Shown here: one piece after another, positions 12,023-23,555 of the stretch
Layout: every line of letters starts with the position of its first letter
Numbering within the stretch: the stretch's first letter is position 1
Assembly: GCA_021464245.1 (NCBI GenBank)
Contig: JADCRB010000086.1
Coordinates: 340,990 to 404,989, forward strand
Length of the DNA stretch: 64,000 nt
Source of the DNA: Carallia brachiata
Lineage: Eukaryota > Streptophyta > Magnoliopsida > Malpighiales > Rhizophoraceae
Direction: 5' to 3'
Made by a program: the position numbers and the translations under genes
The notes under the pieces: generated by a model
Databases searched by the model: none
Told to the model about the DNA's origin: nothing
Seen by the model: the letters and a program-made list of their open reading frames with translations, nothing else

Positions 12023-12299
12023 CTAGGCTATCATAGCCTTGTGAGAAATATAAAGAAAATGCACGAGGAAACTAGTTTAATATGTTCATTTTATCACTAC
12101 AAAGTAATAAAAAAATGCATATAAAAGTCTTAACTCACATTTCCTTAAAAAAGATATAGGTCCTTTATTACTAATAATTGCTGGATAGCCTGGTCTCCTC
12201 ACAACCCTGCTCAATTGTGCAAAAAGACAATAAAGACAATAAATGTGTGCACGTGAAGATAACACCAACAAAAAATAGTGCATCCTAAACTATCTATAA

Positions 12300-13990
12300 C
12301 TCATAAAAGTTGCATGGTGGACCATAGAACCAATCGATAAAAAAAAGAAATATATATATAAATTACACCCAATACTATAATTAGAAAAGAAACAAAAACA
12401 TATATTCAATGCATCAGAGTGGCTAATGGCTAATATACAAAAACAGCGAAGGACAGAATGTGTAGTAGCCTAATGAAACTAAACAAGAATCCATAAATGG
12501 TGCTGCGGTCATCAAAGTAAATTCAATTTAAGGCGTTTAGTTGCAGCTTTGCAATAGAATTCATTAGGTCACCAAATATAAAAATTCCACCAATCATGAT
12601 ATAACAATTAGAAAAACCAAATAAAAAAAAATGTCCACATGATTTGGTTCCACAAAAGGCTGGAATCCTTGAAATAATAAAAAATGCAAGAAAAGTGAAC
12701 AAATTATTCCATCACCTACCACAAGGCCTGCAATCGGTCCACATAGCCAAATAAATGAGGAAAAGGCATGTCCAATTTCGAGCGTACCAAAAAAAAAAAA
12801 GAAAAGAAACAAAAAAGAAAAGGAAGATTTTAAAGACAGAAGATTCACATATGGCCGTAGTCGCACAAGTTCAAATCAAATGAAAAAAAAAAAAGAAACC
12901 AACGAAAGACCCACCATGGAGATGCAATCTACTAATTACAACATGAATTATTTCATACCTGTATTATTATGATTATTATCAAGCTTGAATATTTTGATTG
13001 TAAACCATTATTTTGTGTGTCGGCAAGATGTCGTCAATTGAATGATTATCCAACAACTCACCAAAATCTTCGAGCATGTCTAATAAATTACTATCTTGCA
13101 ACTGGATAATTAATTATTATGAAAAAGTAGAAAGACTAAAATAATAAATAATAATAATATAGGCTCAAACAGAATTTACATAAAAAATAAAGACTGACAA
13201 AGTTCAACTCTCGCTCAAGCATTAATTTCCTTTCGCTAGCAGACTATTCAGATGGGAAAGTTTCCAATCGACCGAGGGGAATTTATTTATTAAGAGACTT
13301 ACGATGGAATTGTAAAAATAATTTTAAAAGCTAAATAATAGTAGCTATGGTTCTTCACGTCAACAATGAATCAATCAACACTGATGGAGCAAAATTTCTG
13401 TTCAAAAGAAGATGAGTTGTTCTGAACAGAAAAGTAAAAAAGGAAGAAAAAATTGTTGGAAATCAAAAGGAAAAAACAACAATTATTTCATCAAAAAAGA
13501 TGAGTTGTTCTGAACATAAAAGTAAAAAAGAAGAAAAAATTGTTGACGATTAAAAGGAAAAAATAACAAGTAATACTTACCACTTGAAACGAGATTGTTC
13601 TTCTCCCTTTGCCAGTATGGCTGGTTCTGCAAGTAACTGCTCTTATTTATAGGATTTCTGTGAATTTTTGTTGAGGATTTCTCTCGATTAGTTGAGAATT
13701 TCAGATGATTTACGTTGTAAATTCTTATCGTCCCGTTGCAGAGATTTTGATGGGTTTTTATTTGTTAGAGAGTCATTTTTTTTTTCTGTTAACGTGTTAA
13801 TAGGCTGACAGTTATAGTCAATAGGAATCATTAACGATAAATATAAGGGAATCAGGATTCCCCTTATTAAGGGGATCACATTCCCCTTTTTAAGGGAATG
13901 GGAATCGTTTTTTTAGGAATCAAACGTAAAGAATGGGAAAAAGTCAGTTGATTCCCATTCCCATCTAATTTCTCCCTTAAACAAACACCT
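12300..13990. other. 5' noncoding part of the Harbinger element
   Basis: This lies upstream of the transposase on the minus strand and is AT-rich. It contains a short open minus-strand frame at 13101-12983 (LLDMLEDFGELLDNHSIDD and so on) of unknown meaning, and two tandem copies of an 88-base unit at about 13409-13575 starting AGATGAGTTGTTCTGAACA. No other gene is seen. Confidence 0.5.
13409..13575. repeat. 88-bp tandem duplication
   Basis: Two copies, about 90 percent alike by eye, start with GATGAGTTGTTCTGAACA (the TGAGTTGTTC word is at 13413 and at 13501) and run on through AAGTAAAAAAG and AAAAAATTGTTG. The unit lies inside the Harbinger element, upstream of the transposase gene. Confidence 0.75.
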
Positions 13991-13995
13991 CCAAA

Positions 13996-15177
13996 GAGAC
14001 TAGCTACTGACATCAGGGGTTCTCGAAGGATATGCAGACCTCTCGGCTTCTCAATTTTCTGATACTAGGCTTGAATCCGCACATTGTTTGGGCTTAGTCT
14101 GTTTATGTATCTGTTTTCTCTAAATTGTTTGAAATTTAAATTATGACTTTCTTTTCAAGAAAATAAAAAATAATTTCAGTAATTTTTTCTTTTTATTTAA
14201 AGACAATAAACAAAAAAACAATAAAATATGAGTTTTTTTTCCTTTTATGAAAAAACAAAAAAGGGGATTTAGTAAGTAATTTTTCTTTTTCATGTTTCTA
14301 GAAAACAAAATGTAGAAATTCGTAATAGCTTTTCTTTCTTTTTTTCCTCTTTAAGAAAAGGATAGGAAGAAGTTTATTTTATTTTTATTTTCAAGAAATT
14401 TTGGAGTATTTTTTTTCCTCTTTTTCCTGTTGAAAAATATAAAAGGGACTAAAATTATGGGTAATTTTTTATTTTAAAGAAAATTAAAAGTATTTTTTCT
14501 CTTTTTTTTTTTCAAAGTAAAATTTCTTTTATTTCTTTTTTATTTTCCTTAATTTACGAATTGATAGAAAACTGTCACATAAATAAAAGTAATGATGTGG
14601 CTTAGGAAAATAACTTGAATTGTCTCTCAATTTTGTCGATATGGGTCTTATAATATTCTTACAATTGAGGAAAAGATGATCTTATTAATAAATTTTATTA
14701 ACTATTTTCTCCAAATCTTTTCTCCTGCGACCAAATGTTTTTGGTAGAGTGTCCCTCTCTTTCTTTCTTGAAAGGCTCCCAAAGTCGACCACATCTCTGG
14801 AAAGGCCCCTCTCCATTAATAGCCTTTTTAGCCTTTTGTAATCGATTAGCTTGAGATTTGTGCATTCTTTCGTACCATTGAAATTGTACATTTTCAATAT
14901 TGTTCACTTTTAGTTGGGTTGAGATAGTTTGTTCCTAACCATTAGGTTTGGCTCTTAATTACAAACTTGTGCTTCATGAGTCAAATGGGAGGCGGAAGGC
15001 CTTCTAAAGGCTTCTGGGAGTTGGGATTGGAAACTTGTTGTCTGGGATGAGCTGTTGCAAAAGAAGTGATAAAATCTCTAAGGAGTCAATATGATAAACT
15101 TCAGAGTGAAATTGAAAGTTACAAATCACACATTCAGTCTGGTGCAATTATAAATGATGGGTCCAATGAAAATTTGA
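13996..15177. other. intergenic, no confident gene
   Basis: The sequence is rich in T and A homopolymers to about 14690. Overlapping minus-strand frames of about 70 codons at 14685-14907 have no recognisable domain. A plus-strand frame at about 15048-15254 encodes a Lys/Glu/Gln-rich, coiled-coil-like 60-residue peptide with no family match that I know; it may be a captured gene scrap. Confidence 0.4.
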
Positions 15178-15990
15178 TTAATGAGTTGATGATTCTGAAA
15201 ATGCAGAATGCAATTGTTGATTCAATGAGAACTTATGAATTGAGGAAGTCGTAGATATTGATTTTGTCGCCATCTCTGCTTTTTGGACTCTGTCTTCTTC
15301 TGTACACACGCTGTCTCTGCCTGTAACCAAATCGACGATTTCCGTCACCAGTACTCCTGCTTCCACCTGCTTCCACTTAGGAGTATTGTTTTTCTGTATG
15401 TCCGAGGATGCCACAAACGAAGCAAAACTCTGGCAGTTTCTCATATTGGAACCTCACCCACTCTTGCTGCCATCGGCCCTCCGATTGTGAAACTCCTCTC
15501 AGAGAGGTTCCTCCACCTTGACATCAAACATAGCGCCAATCCTCTTGGCGTGTTCTCTGGTCATTTGCTCCAGTGGCAAGTCATGGACTTGCAGCCATAT
15601 AGAGGGGTTGAAGAGAAGTCCAGTTGATTTAGAGACAGGCTCAACATCAATTTTTTGCATATGGGGAATTAGTTGATCTGCCAAATTCCCTGGGATACCG
15701 TTAAGAATCCTCTGCCCTGCCTCTCTGTTTCTTTGCCAAAAGAGAATAGAAAAATGTTTGTTTTCAATGGCTTTAACTCTAAACTGTCCCCCAAGATTCC
15801 GTACACGTTGCAGGATGGATTTTACCATTGTATGGCTGAATTGCTTTATTGAGATAATTTTCCCCACCAAGATAGATTTTGTGATTTTTTGTGCCGCTTC
15901 AAAGCTTGATTCCAGAACTAGGGTGCATTCTCGGCAGTTGAGATTATTAGTTCTTTAGACCAGATCATTTAAACCCTCTTCTAACTCCAT
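15178..15990 (-). pseudogene. LINE ORF1 remnant (DUF4283 plus zinc knuckle)
   Basis: Minus strand. A probable start at 15990 gives MELEEGLNDL, then a stop and frame change. From about 15935 the frame reads LVLESSFEA, then KSILVGKIISIKQFSH, RVRNLGGQFRVKAIE, FSILFWQRNREAGQRIL and WLQVHDLPLEQMTREHAKRIG, the signature order of the DUF4283 domain in plant LINE gag-like proteins. It stops at 15499. In another frame the region continues with FQYEKLPEFCFVCG, a CX2CX4H zinc knuckle (15426-15382) whose fourth ligand is Tyr rather than Cys. The rest to 15178 is low-complexity. No endonuclease or reverse transcriptase follows, so this is an isolated inactive piece. Confidence 0.75.
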
Positions 15991-17777
15991 TTTAAAGGCA
16001 CTCAATACCCAGTAGTCAAAGCCAGTACAAGGGTAAGTGGACAATTAACTCCCTTAATGCTGACAACAAACAGTAGAGAAAGGGACTCCGAATGAGACGA
16101 CTACAAGAAGGATGACAGATGGGTTAAAGTTTATTTGGATAGTCACGAAAGGTCTTGGGTTAGGTTCGCATGGAAAGGCTTAAGATGAGATTGCAGGGGA
16201 GAGTGGATTGCAATGCCGACGAAATTATAGAGGAAATGTTTAAGAAAACTGAAAGATGGTTACAATGAGATTGGAGGATTGACCAAGCTTGGAATTGCAT
16301 CAAGCTCCGCTCATCTAGTAAAGAGCACCGAGCACCGGTAGAGGTGAACCACAAATCTCACTTTTTTTTGCCTACTTTCAGCATTTCTTTTGTTTGTTTT
16401 TACCCCTTTTGAATTTTAAGATTGAAAAGTGTATTTCAAGAGTTTTTGCAAATGTTATGTTTGTACTTTGTTATTTTAATAGTTTCTGCAAAATTAAGTG
16501 TAATTTAAGTTTTTTACATAGTTCGACGTGAAGCGAGGGAGAATAAACTAATTTACTTTATTTTTGTTGCATTGACACTCCGTTAATTAAGCAACTTAGT
16601 TGAGTGTCAAATATTAATTATACTATGGTGTTCATGATGTGTTATCAACTATCGGCACATATATGAATTTGAGTAATATTGATTAATAATCTACAAAAAA
16701 AAATGTTGAAATAAAGATGTTGAAATACGTACGATATAACCACCATCTGAAATGGCAGTTTAGATGGTAATTCAGCATGTTTTCACGTAATTGATTTAAA
16801 TTTGAATTTTCGCATTGTGCAATCTTTTCTGGTTAGAATTTTGTCGGGTGTCCTCACTCCAAGATGATCTTAAAGGATCTAGTGATGGTCGGTCGTAAGA
16901 ATAAAATTTGGCAATCGTTGGGTGAGTTGTAGAGGAATCACGGTCAGACCTATCAATATTCAGGTAGTTGTTTTTTCCGAAAGAATTGAATAAGGTCAAT
17001 AATATATGGCTCTTAAAATTCAGCCCATAAATTCAATAATCAATATACCTGCAATAGATTTGTTTTTGTGGTGTAAAACACAAAATGTACAATATAGAAT
17101 TTTTTTGGTCACACAGGTACAATATAGATTAGGTCAATGGTCAGTATATATATATAGTATTAATAAAATTTATGATTTGTCTCAAATATCATAAATTTGG
17201 ATTAATCATAACAAACAAGCATTGAGAGGCACATTATGGTCTTTTTTATTATTCTTTGAGGAGAGTTATATATATTTTAATTTTTGAATGAAAAAAAATA
17301 TTTGTAGGTATATTTATCATATGACTTATTAACCAAGGTAGGTTTTTAGACTTTTAGTATCTTCATTTAACCTTTTAATGAGAAGAATCTACAATTTAAG
17401 TATTGTTGGGTACGAATGAATTTTTCCTATCTTCAATTTCAATACTAAAGAATCTGAAACTAAACACTATGCATAATATAAATCTCCATTTGATCGGAGC
17501 AGACAACAATAAAAAAACTCAAACTCAGGTCAATGTAAAAAAAAAAACTTTAAATCACCACTATACTATTACATTGAATAATAAGTCATATAGATGTAGA
17601 TAGATATACACTTGCAATGTTAATAAAAGAGCATGATTAAACATCAAAACCTCATCTATTTTGTTTATTGCGGTAAATATTATGAACAGGGAATAAAGCA
17701 TGATTTAAAACAGAGTGCGAGTCAGTGAGTGTGACTCTCGAGTCCAAAAGCCCCAAAACCCTAAACCCCCAGCAGAA
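15991..17777. other. upstream flank of the NYN/LOTUS gene
   Basis: No gene is seen. Bases 16000-16380 may be the 5' leader of the LINE remnant. The stretch 16380-17700 is AT-rich and should contain the promoter of the following gene, but no unambiguous TATA box could be chosen. A small poly(T) insertion scar sits at 17087-17128. Confidence 0.45.
17087..17128. repeat. poly(T) micro-insertion with 12-bp duplication
   Basis: The 12-base word GTACAATATAGA occurs exactly at 17087-17098 and 17117-17128. Between the copies is only ATTTTTTTGGTCACACAG. A T-run plus a few bases between exact direct repeats is what a severely 5'-truncated, poly(A)-tailed retroposon in minus orientation would leave. Confidence 0.6.
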
Positions 17778-20700
17778 ATGAAACCAAAACGCCTTTCTCC
17801 CAAAACCCTCCTCTCTTTCACTTTCACCTCAAATTCTGCGTCTCCTTCTTCCTCGTCTTCTCCATTTCGTTATTCGATTCTCATTTCTCGCTTCTCGGCA
17901 ACTTCGGGGGCGGCCTCCAGCCATTCCCATTCGTCCACGCGGCGCCGGGAGGAGGAGTCCAGGAATGTGAAGGTTGCTGTATGGTGGGATTTTGAGAACT
18001 GCCATTTGCCTGCCGGCGCAAATGTGTTCAAAGTGGCCAGCTTCATCACGGCAGCCCTCCGGGTTAATGGGATTAAAGGGCCTACTCAGATCACAGCTTT
18101 CGGCGATGTGTGTCAGCTTTCCAGGGCTAATCAGAACGCACTCTCCTCTACTGGGATCTGCTTCACGCATACCCCTAATGGTTCGTAACCCCCCCCCCCC
18201 TTTTTTTTCTGTTTTAGTGTCTTTTTGTTTTTGCTTTTTTTTTAGGGGGTTAAATTGTGAAATTTTTGTTTTCGGAAATTAATTGGAAAATGTGTTGAAT
18301 CCACAAGCATGATTTTGGAGTTCTTTGATCTTAGCGTTGGGAGGGAGGGGGGTGTTGCTTTAAATGTGATCTAATTAATCAAGTGATGAAAGGCTTATTA
18401 GAACTGTGCCATCGATTCAGCGAATTCAGTCGGACAAGGTGCCTTACTGTGTATGTAATTTATTTAAGAAATGGTATGGGAAAATTGTCAGTGGTTTCTA
18501 AATGTTGGTTAAAGGCAGCCGATATTGAGAAATTCTGTGGTTGGTAACTTGCAAAAATTGAGTTAGGGGAACATCTGGTTCGACCACAATAAGTTAAATG
18601 ATTGCCTTGCTAGTTCTTCTTAGAAGCTTCGATCAAATTGACTGGTGCTTCTGATACTCATTTTTTTGAGTAATTGTTTCTCTTATGGTTTGTTGATGTG
18701 GAGGATATGCGGCACAGCATGGGTACCAGGTGCCCCCATGCGCAAGGAGTAGTGCCTGTCCAACCTCAGAACAGGCTCCATAACCCACCATATGAGGTTT
18801 TCTGTCAGGAAATGTGGCTTAGCCTAAGGATTGGAGCCAAAAAATCTCTGTTTTTTTTTTTTTTTTACATATGTTGGGTCCCAGTCCCTCTTTCTAGCAT
18901 TTCTCATTTGCTACAATGAGCAACATTGAGCTTTTGAGTATGTTGCATTTGTTCCCGTAGTTTCAGAAAATTCAAATCATTTTACTATGTGTGCAGGCTA
19001 CGCAATACAAATACCTAAAACTATTTGATTTAATCAAAGCAAAAATTTTAAATCTCTTTTTAATGACAAAAATATTTAGTTGCCTTCATGTCTTTTTCTT
19101 TTTCTTTTTCTTTTTTTAAGACATGTTTGGTTATTATGAGGCATTTAAATTTCTTCCATCATGCTTTAGCTATATTTATGCTTTAAATTGTGGATATAAA
19201 TTTTCGATGTTATCTTCATATCTGGTCTTAGACGAATGACTTTGGATATGCTCGATAACAACTATGGAAGTGTGTTTTGTCCCACTCAAGCACAGGACTC
19301 CGCCTTTTGCTTAGAACTGCTACATTAAATCAAGTGACAGAATGAATATCTGAACTTTCTAATTCAATCACTGAATTTTCCAAGCAGATGCCTTTTTGTG
19401 AATGTAAATATGCCAAGAAATCGCATTGAAAAATCATCAGTGATTTTAAATCTTTGTGGATTTTGAAGTTTTGATGGTATCTTAATATATGCCTTTAGAT
19501 GATTTACCTTGAAGATACATCTCCTATGGAAGTGTGTCTTGTCTCACTTGGATGCATGCCTTGCCTATTGTTTAGGCTCCAGAATTCCTTAGCACCTCTT
19601 TGCCCCTTATACCTTCAAAAACCTTCGATTAGAACAAGGATAGATTTGGTGGTGTCCAGTTTTGATTATGAAATTTAAAATTTCAAACTAGGGAAACTCT
19701 TGTGAAGGCAACTGTTTGAAGGCATATCCAGCAGCTTCAGAACTCAAGCCTGGTAACTCTCTTATGGGACCAAGCAATGGGACATATCATTGTGCTTCTT
19801 GTTTCAACCGTGTCATTTACTTTCCCCCTCTCCTGGCCCCTTTTCACACAAACACACGCATACGAGACACATGAATGAATTTAGGGAATGCCTAAAACTG
19901 TTTTTCATAGTTTTTTATGGATGTTCTGGAACATTGGTTTTTTCTGTTTACATTGCTCAAGAGAATGTAACTACTAGTCATTATATTCCAGTATCATTGT
20001 GGGATATTTAAAAGTAATTTTAAGTGAATTGGAAGTTATATCTTTCCATATTCATCCTTCTTTGCAAATTTTATTGCCCATGCAGGTGGGAAGAACAGTG
20101 CTGATAGGTCCCTTATCGTTGATCTAATGTACTGGGTTTCCCAAAATCCACCACCGGCCCATTTGTTTTTAATTTCTGGTGATAGGGACTTTGCCAGCAT
20201 TTTGCACCGGTTGAGAATGAACAACTATAATATATTACTTGCTAGCACTGACACAGCTCCTAATGTTCTCTGTAGTGCTGCAAGTATCATGTGGTATTGG
20301 AATACTTTGGTTAGAGGGCAAGACCTAACAGGAAGGCACTTTAACCAACCTCCAGATGGACCTTATGGTTCTTGGTATGGCCACTCAAAAGTGCCTCTTG
20401 AAGATCCCTTCTCTATTGTTGAGCAACCAACAAACTCTCAGGGGGACGATCTGTCTGAGGCTTGTTCAGAAACTAATGTTCATCCAATTCCAAAAGCAGT
20501 TTTGAAGCAGATTCATCATATATTGAGTTTGAACCCTAAAGGAGTCCCAATTACTGAACTTCGTGCTGAGTTATTTAAAAGTAATGTGGCTGTAGATAGT
20601 AGATTTTATGGATACAAAAAGTTCTCCCGATTTCTTTTAGCTGTGCCACATGTGAGGCTTCAGTCCACCAATGATGGCCAGTTTCTTGTTCGTAGCACCA

Positions 20701-22998
20701 AGGTAAGGGCTCCTGAACCATTTGAGTTTGGTCCATCTGTTGCTTTAGGTTCCTTTGTTAATAACGGAAGTCAATATCTTATTAAGTCTTCCAAGCCAAA
20801 TAGAGAGGACACAACTATTTCTGGACCTGGTGATGGGGATTCATCTTTGCATTCATCCTCAGAAGTAAAGGTGGAAGGTGCTCCAAAATTTGCAGAGCAA
20901 CCACTTCCTAGTGTTGAGAACTCTGTCAGAGTAGATGTTGAGCAGCCTCCTATATTGGAGCAGGCCTCTGCAACAGGTGAAAAGGTTGTGGAAGTTGTCA
21001 ATGCAAAGGAAACTGGGGGTTTCTCTCCAGCGAAGGAACAAAATTCTATGTCCTACAGTGGAATGTTTTGGAAAATCCGTAGAATATGGTTTGGCAATGG
21101 CGATGATTGTTCTAAACTAAAAAGTACTGGTGTTCCAACAGAACCTTGTATCTCTGGAGATGGCTCAGAAAAAAAAGTTGGTGATGGCTATGAACAGAAA
21201 CAAGTAGAAAATCATGTGACATCGCAAAGTCAGGATAGTGCTTTAGTGCAACCAGTGCTATGCTCCTCACCTTCACCTGCTATTGGCTCAACTCTGGGTG
21301 ACAAGACTGCTACAAGTTCTACAATGCGTGATGTAACTTCTAGAGAAAGTGCAAGTTTGTTTAATCGGATTTGTAATTGGTGCATATTTTGGAGAAATGG
21401 TCTGAGCTCTAACACATTGAGTGATGAACCCCCTGAAGTACTGGAGCCAATAAAAAGTTATTCTGGCAAGCTTGAGGTTTTCTCTAAGGATTCTTTTTGG
21501 AGGGACATGGAAATTTTTATTGGCACGAAAAGGGGGTCATTTGCTATTTTGCAGTCGAGGACCAGGTTTTGTAATTCCCTCTTGCTTTTTAGTTATTTCT
21601 ATTCAATTACTCATTTAGTTACTCAAATTTGGCATTGATCTCCCCACAAGCTTCTTTTCTTCTTTCCTTGATTCTGTTACATTATCTCATCCTTTGATAA
21701 TTCTGATATTAGGAAAACAATTGAAATTAAAAAGATAAGAAACAAAGGACTTGCTACTGCACTCAGTATCACATGTAATAGTAGGACTGATGTTTGTGTT
21801 TTGTCAGGGAACAGATGGCATATAATCTGCAAAAGGAATGTCCTTTGCTTCTTGGATCTCTCCATGAAAGTGATGTCCTTAAGTTGGTGGATATCTTAAT
21901 ATCGGAGAAGAAATGGGTGGAAGAATGTCCATCTGATTCTTCACCTTTCAAGCTCACCCGTTCTGACAGAAAAAGTATTTCCTCTGGTGATTCATGCCCT
22001 TCAAATGGTTTGAGTTCTATTTTTTCGAGCACATTGTCACATTCTGACAGATTATCAGAAAGGAATGCTGATAAAAGAATTCAGAATATCTCACACACAG
22101 GAGTTTCTTCACGTGCTACACAGAGAAGGACTTCTTCGGAAAGGTCAAGAAGTGAAATCTTACTAGATTGTCGAAAGCTTATCCAGGGTATCTTGAAGGA
22201 ATATCCAGAAGGATATAATCTGGGTTCTTTTAGGAAGTCGTTTGTTGATTGTTATGGCTATCATCTTGACATTCAAAAGCTTGGTTACCCAAAATTGGCT
22301 TCTCTACTGGAGACAATGCCTGGGGTGAAAATAGAGTCTACATACATTATACCTTCGGCTAAAGCCCCAAAATGCTCCAGCCTGGATGCTGCAGTTTCTG
22401 TTCTTCAAGATCATAATGTCAGTCATATATCAGCAAATTCCGATAGTGAACTTTCTGTTACATCAAAGAAGGAGATGAATCTGATTCTCCTTGGGAGGAA
22501 CTGGGTCCTGTTGACAACTCAGGTTCCAGCGGCAAGTTATTGAAGTCTGCATCGAAGACAAAAGCCAGAGAGGAAACACATCTACAGACATATCCTGACT
22601 ATGAGTCTTCCCTCTCAGATGATGAATTTTCAGATTCAGCAATAGAACCTTCAGCTATGTCTCAGCCAGAAGGAAGGGCAAAGTTTGGAATGAGTGACAA
22701 AGATAGCTCATTACTACAGATTCTTGATTCATGGTATAGCAGTAAGGATGGTGCCAGTACTAAAGACAAGTTAGAAAATATGGAAGGCATGGTTGATAGT
22801 TCTCTTAACGGTCTTCAGCCAACTGATTTATCTGGGCTAGGCACAAAGATTGATGTATCCTTGGAAAACCATGGCCGAAAGAAGATACCCGAAAGGAAAT
22901 ATTCTTTTGTTGCAGATCCTGATGAGAATAAAGATAAATTGCTTGAGGGCATATTAGGCAACTTGAAGAAATCCGGGGAGTCGAGGATGCAGAGTTGA
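17778..22998 (+). CDS. NYN domain plus LOTUS (OST-HTH) putative RNase
   Basis: Three exons: 17778-18180, 20086-21565, 21808-22998, all GT-AG, about 1024 residues. The first 60 residues are Ser/Arg-rich with few acids, so an organelle-targeting peptide is plausible. The NYN (PIN-like) nuclease domain follows: VAVWWDFENC (Asp71), ITAFGDV, then ADRSLIVDLMYW and SGDRDF (Asp141, 147, 167, 169), the expected acidic metal-binding set. A LOTUS domain starts at IPKAVLKQIHHIL (about 20490-20700), a second at LLDCRKLIQGILKEYPEGY (about 22150-22360). NYN plus LOTUS occurs in limkain-b1/MARF1-like RNA regulators; the Arabidopsis relatives are annotated only as putative endonucleases. Near 22472 one base seems missing: KKE continues one base out as DESDSPWEELGPV and runs in frame to the stop. 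ATG 17778 is the first Met of the exon; no in-frame ATG lies upstream in the open frame. Confidence 0.92.
18181..20085 (+). other. intron 1 of the NYN/LOTUS gene, with internal duplications
   Basis: A 1.9-kb intron with donor GTTCGT after a C-run-flanked exon end, and acceptor TGCAG. Within it, about 18380-18510 resembles 19327-19460 (both start ATCAAGTGA and share TGTATGTAA/TGAATGTAA and GTCAGTG/ATCAGTG words). Also 19262-19325 resembles 19523-19590 (TATGGAAGTGTG(T/C)TTTGTC). These are old internal duplications. Bases 18675-18870 are unusually GC-rich for an intron, but no element ends were found. Confidence 0.5.
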
Positions 22999-23181
22999 TA
23001 GCCCTTGAGGTGCGAAACTAAGTAGGTCCAGCTCTGGATCAGCAATGGTGAGACGATGTTTTAGATATTTTGTTCGAATTTCTATTCATACATCCGGGTA
23101 ATTGCAGCTCTACATTGCCGTAGATGAGTCCTGATTTGGTGTAGATTGGAACGCCATTTTTCGGATGATTAATCCTATGAA

Positions 23182-23555
23182 GTTTATGTACTTACCTTTT
23201 TTTTTTTTTTGATAAAAAAAATCTCACTGGTGCGTGTCAATTATCAGATTTTGGGATCGAAATCGGAGTAATTCTTATTTGTTTAAAGGGATTGACTTAC
23301 CTCTCAAGCACCAATGAGGTTGAGCGTGACTTTACTACTGGAGTTTCAGTGGACGAATCTGAATCTAACGTTGCGCATCACTGCTTATACTTGGAACAAT
23401 CCCCAGCATGGGTCAGTGAAGAGGGAGCGCAGGTGTGAAGGTTTGAATCCAGGACTCGCAGTATGAAAGTACGTCAACTTATCACTGAGACACTATTTTA
23501 AACGGTGTTTGTGTACTTACTTTTTTTTTTAAGGGTGGTGTTTACGTGCTTACTT
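23182..23555 (-). mobile_element. SINE-like retroposon with nested poly(T) scar
   Basis: Minus-strand element of about 311 bases (23196-23506). On the minus strand it starts with an A-box-like GTCTCAGTGATAAGTTGAC, then a B-box-like GGATTCAAACC, a body, and an A-rich 3' tail seen as a T-run at 23197-23210. It is flanked by GTTTATGTACTTAC (23182-23195) and GTTTGTGTACTTAC (23507-23520), one mismatch in 14. The right copy is itself followed by a T-run plus AAGG, and then a third version GGTGTTTACGTGCTTACTT (23537-23555), as if a second tiny retroposon had used the same site. Confidence 0.65.

Larger units (their letters stand above)
8692..13992 (-). mobile_element. PIF/Harbinger transposon, nearly full length
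   Basis: About 5.3 kb. The ends are an imperfect inverted repeat (GGGGCCGTTTGATTTATGG at 8692; GGAGGTGTTTGTTTAAGGG reading inward from 13992). AAA lies outside each end (8689-8691 and 13993-13995), a possible 3-base target duplication. Inside each end are short repeats: GGAATC units at 8705-8790 on the left, and GGGAATGGGAATC-type units with their complements at 13850-13965 on the right; such subterminal repeats are typical transposase-binding sites. Both expected genes are present on the minus strand: a Myb/SANT-like protein and a DDE transposase. Apart from one frameshift in the transposase, the element looks recent. Confidence 0.85.

Noticed and set aside
15283..15627. 114-codon plus-strand frame
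   Set aside because: It lies antisense to the LINE ORF1 remnant, whose minus-strand frames carry the recognisable DUF4283 and zinc-knuckle residues; the plus frame is a shadow.
23440..23460. tRNA B-box-like word suggesting a tRNA gene
   Set aside because: No cloverleaf could be built; together with the A-rich tail and target duplication it fits a SINE better.
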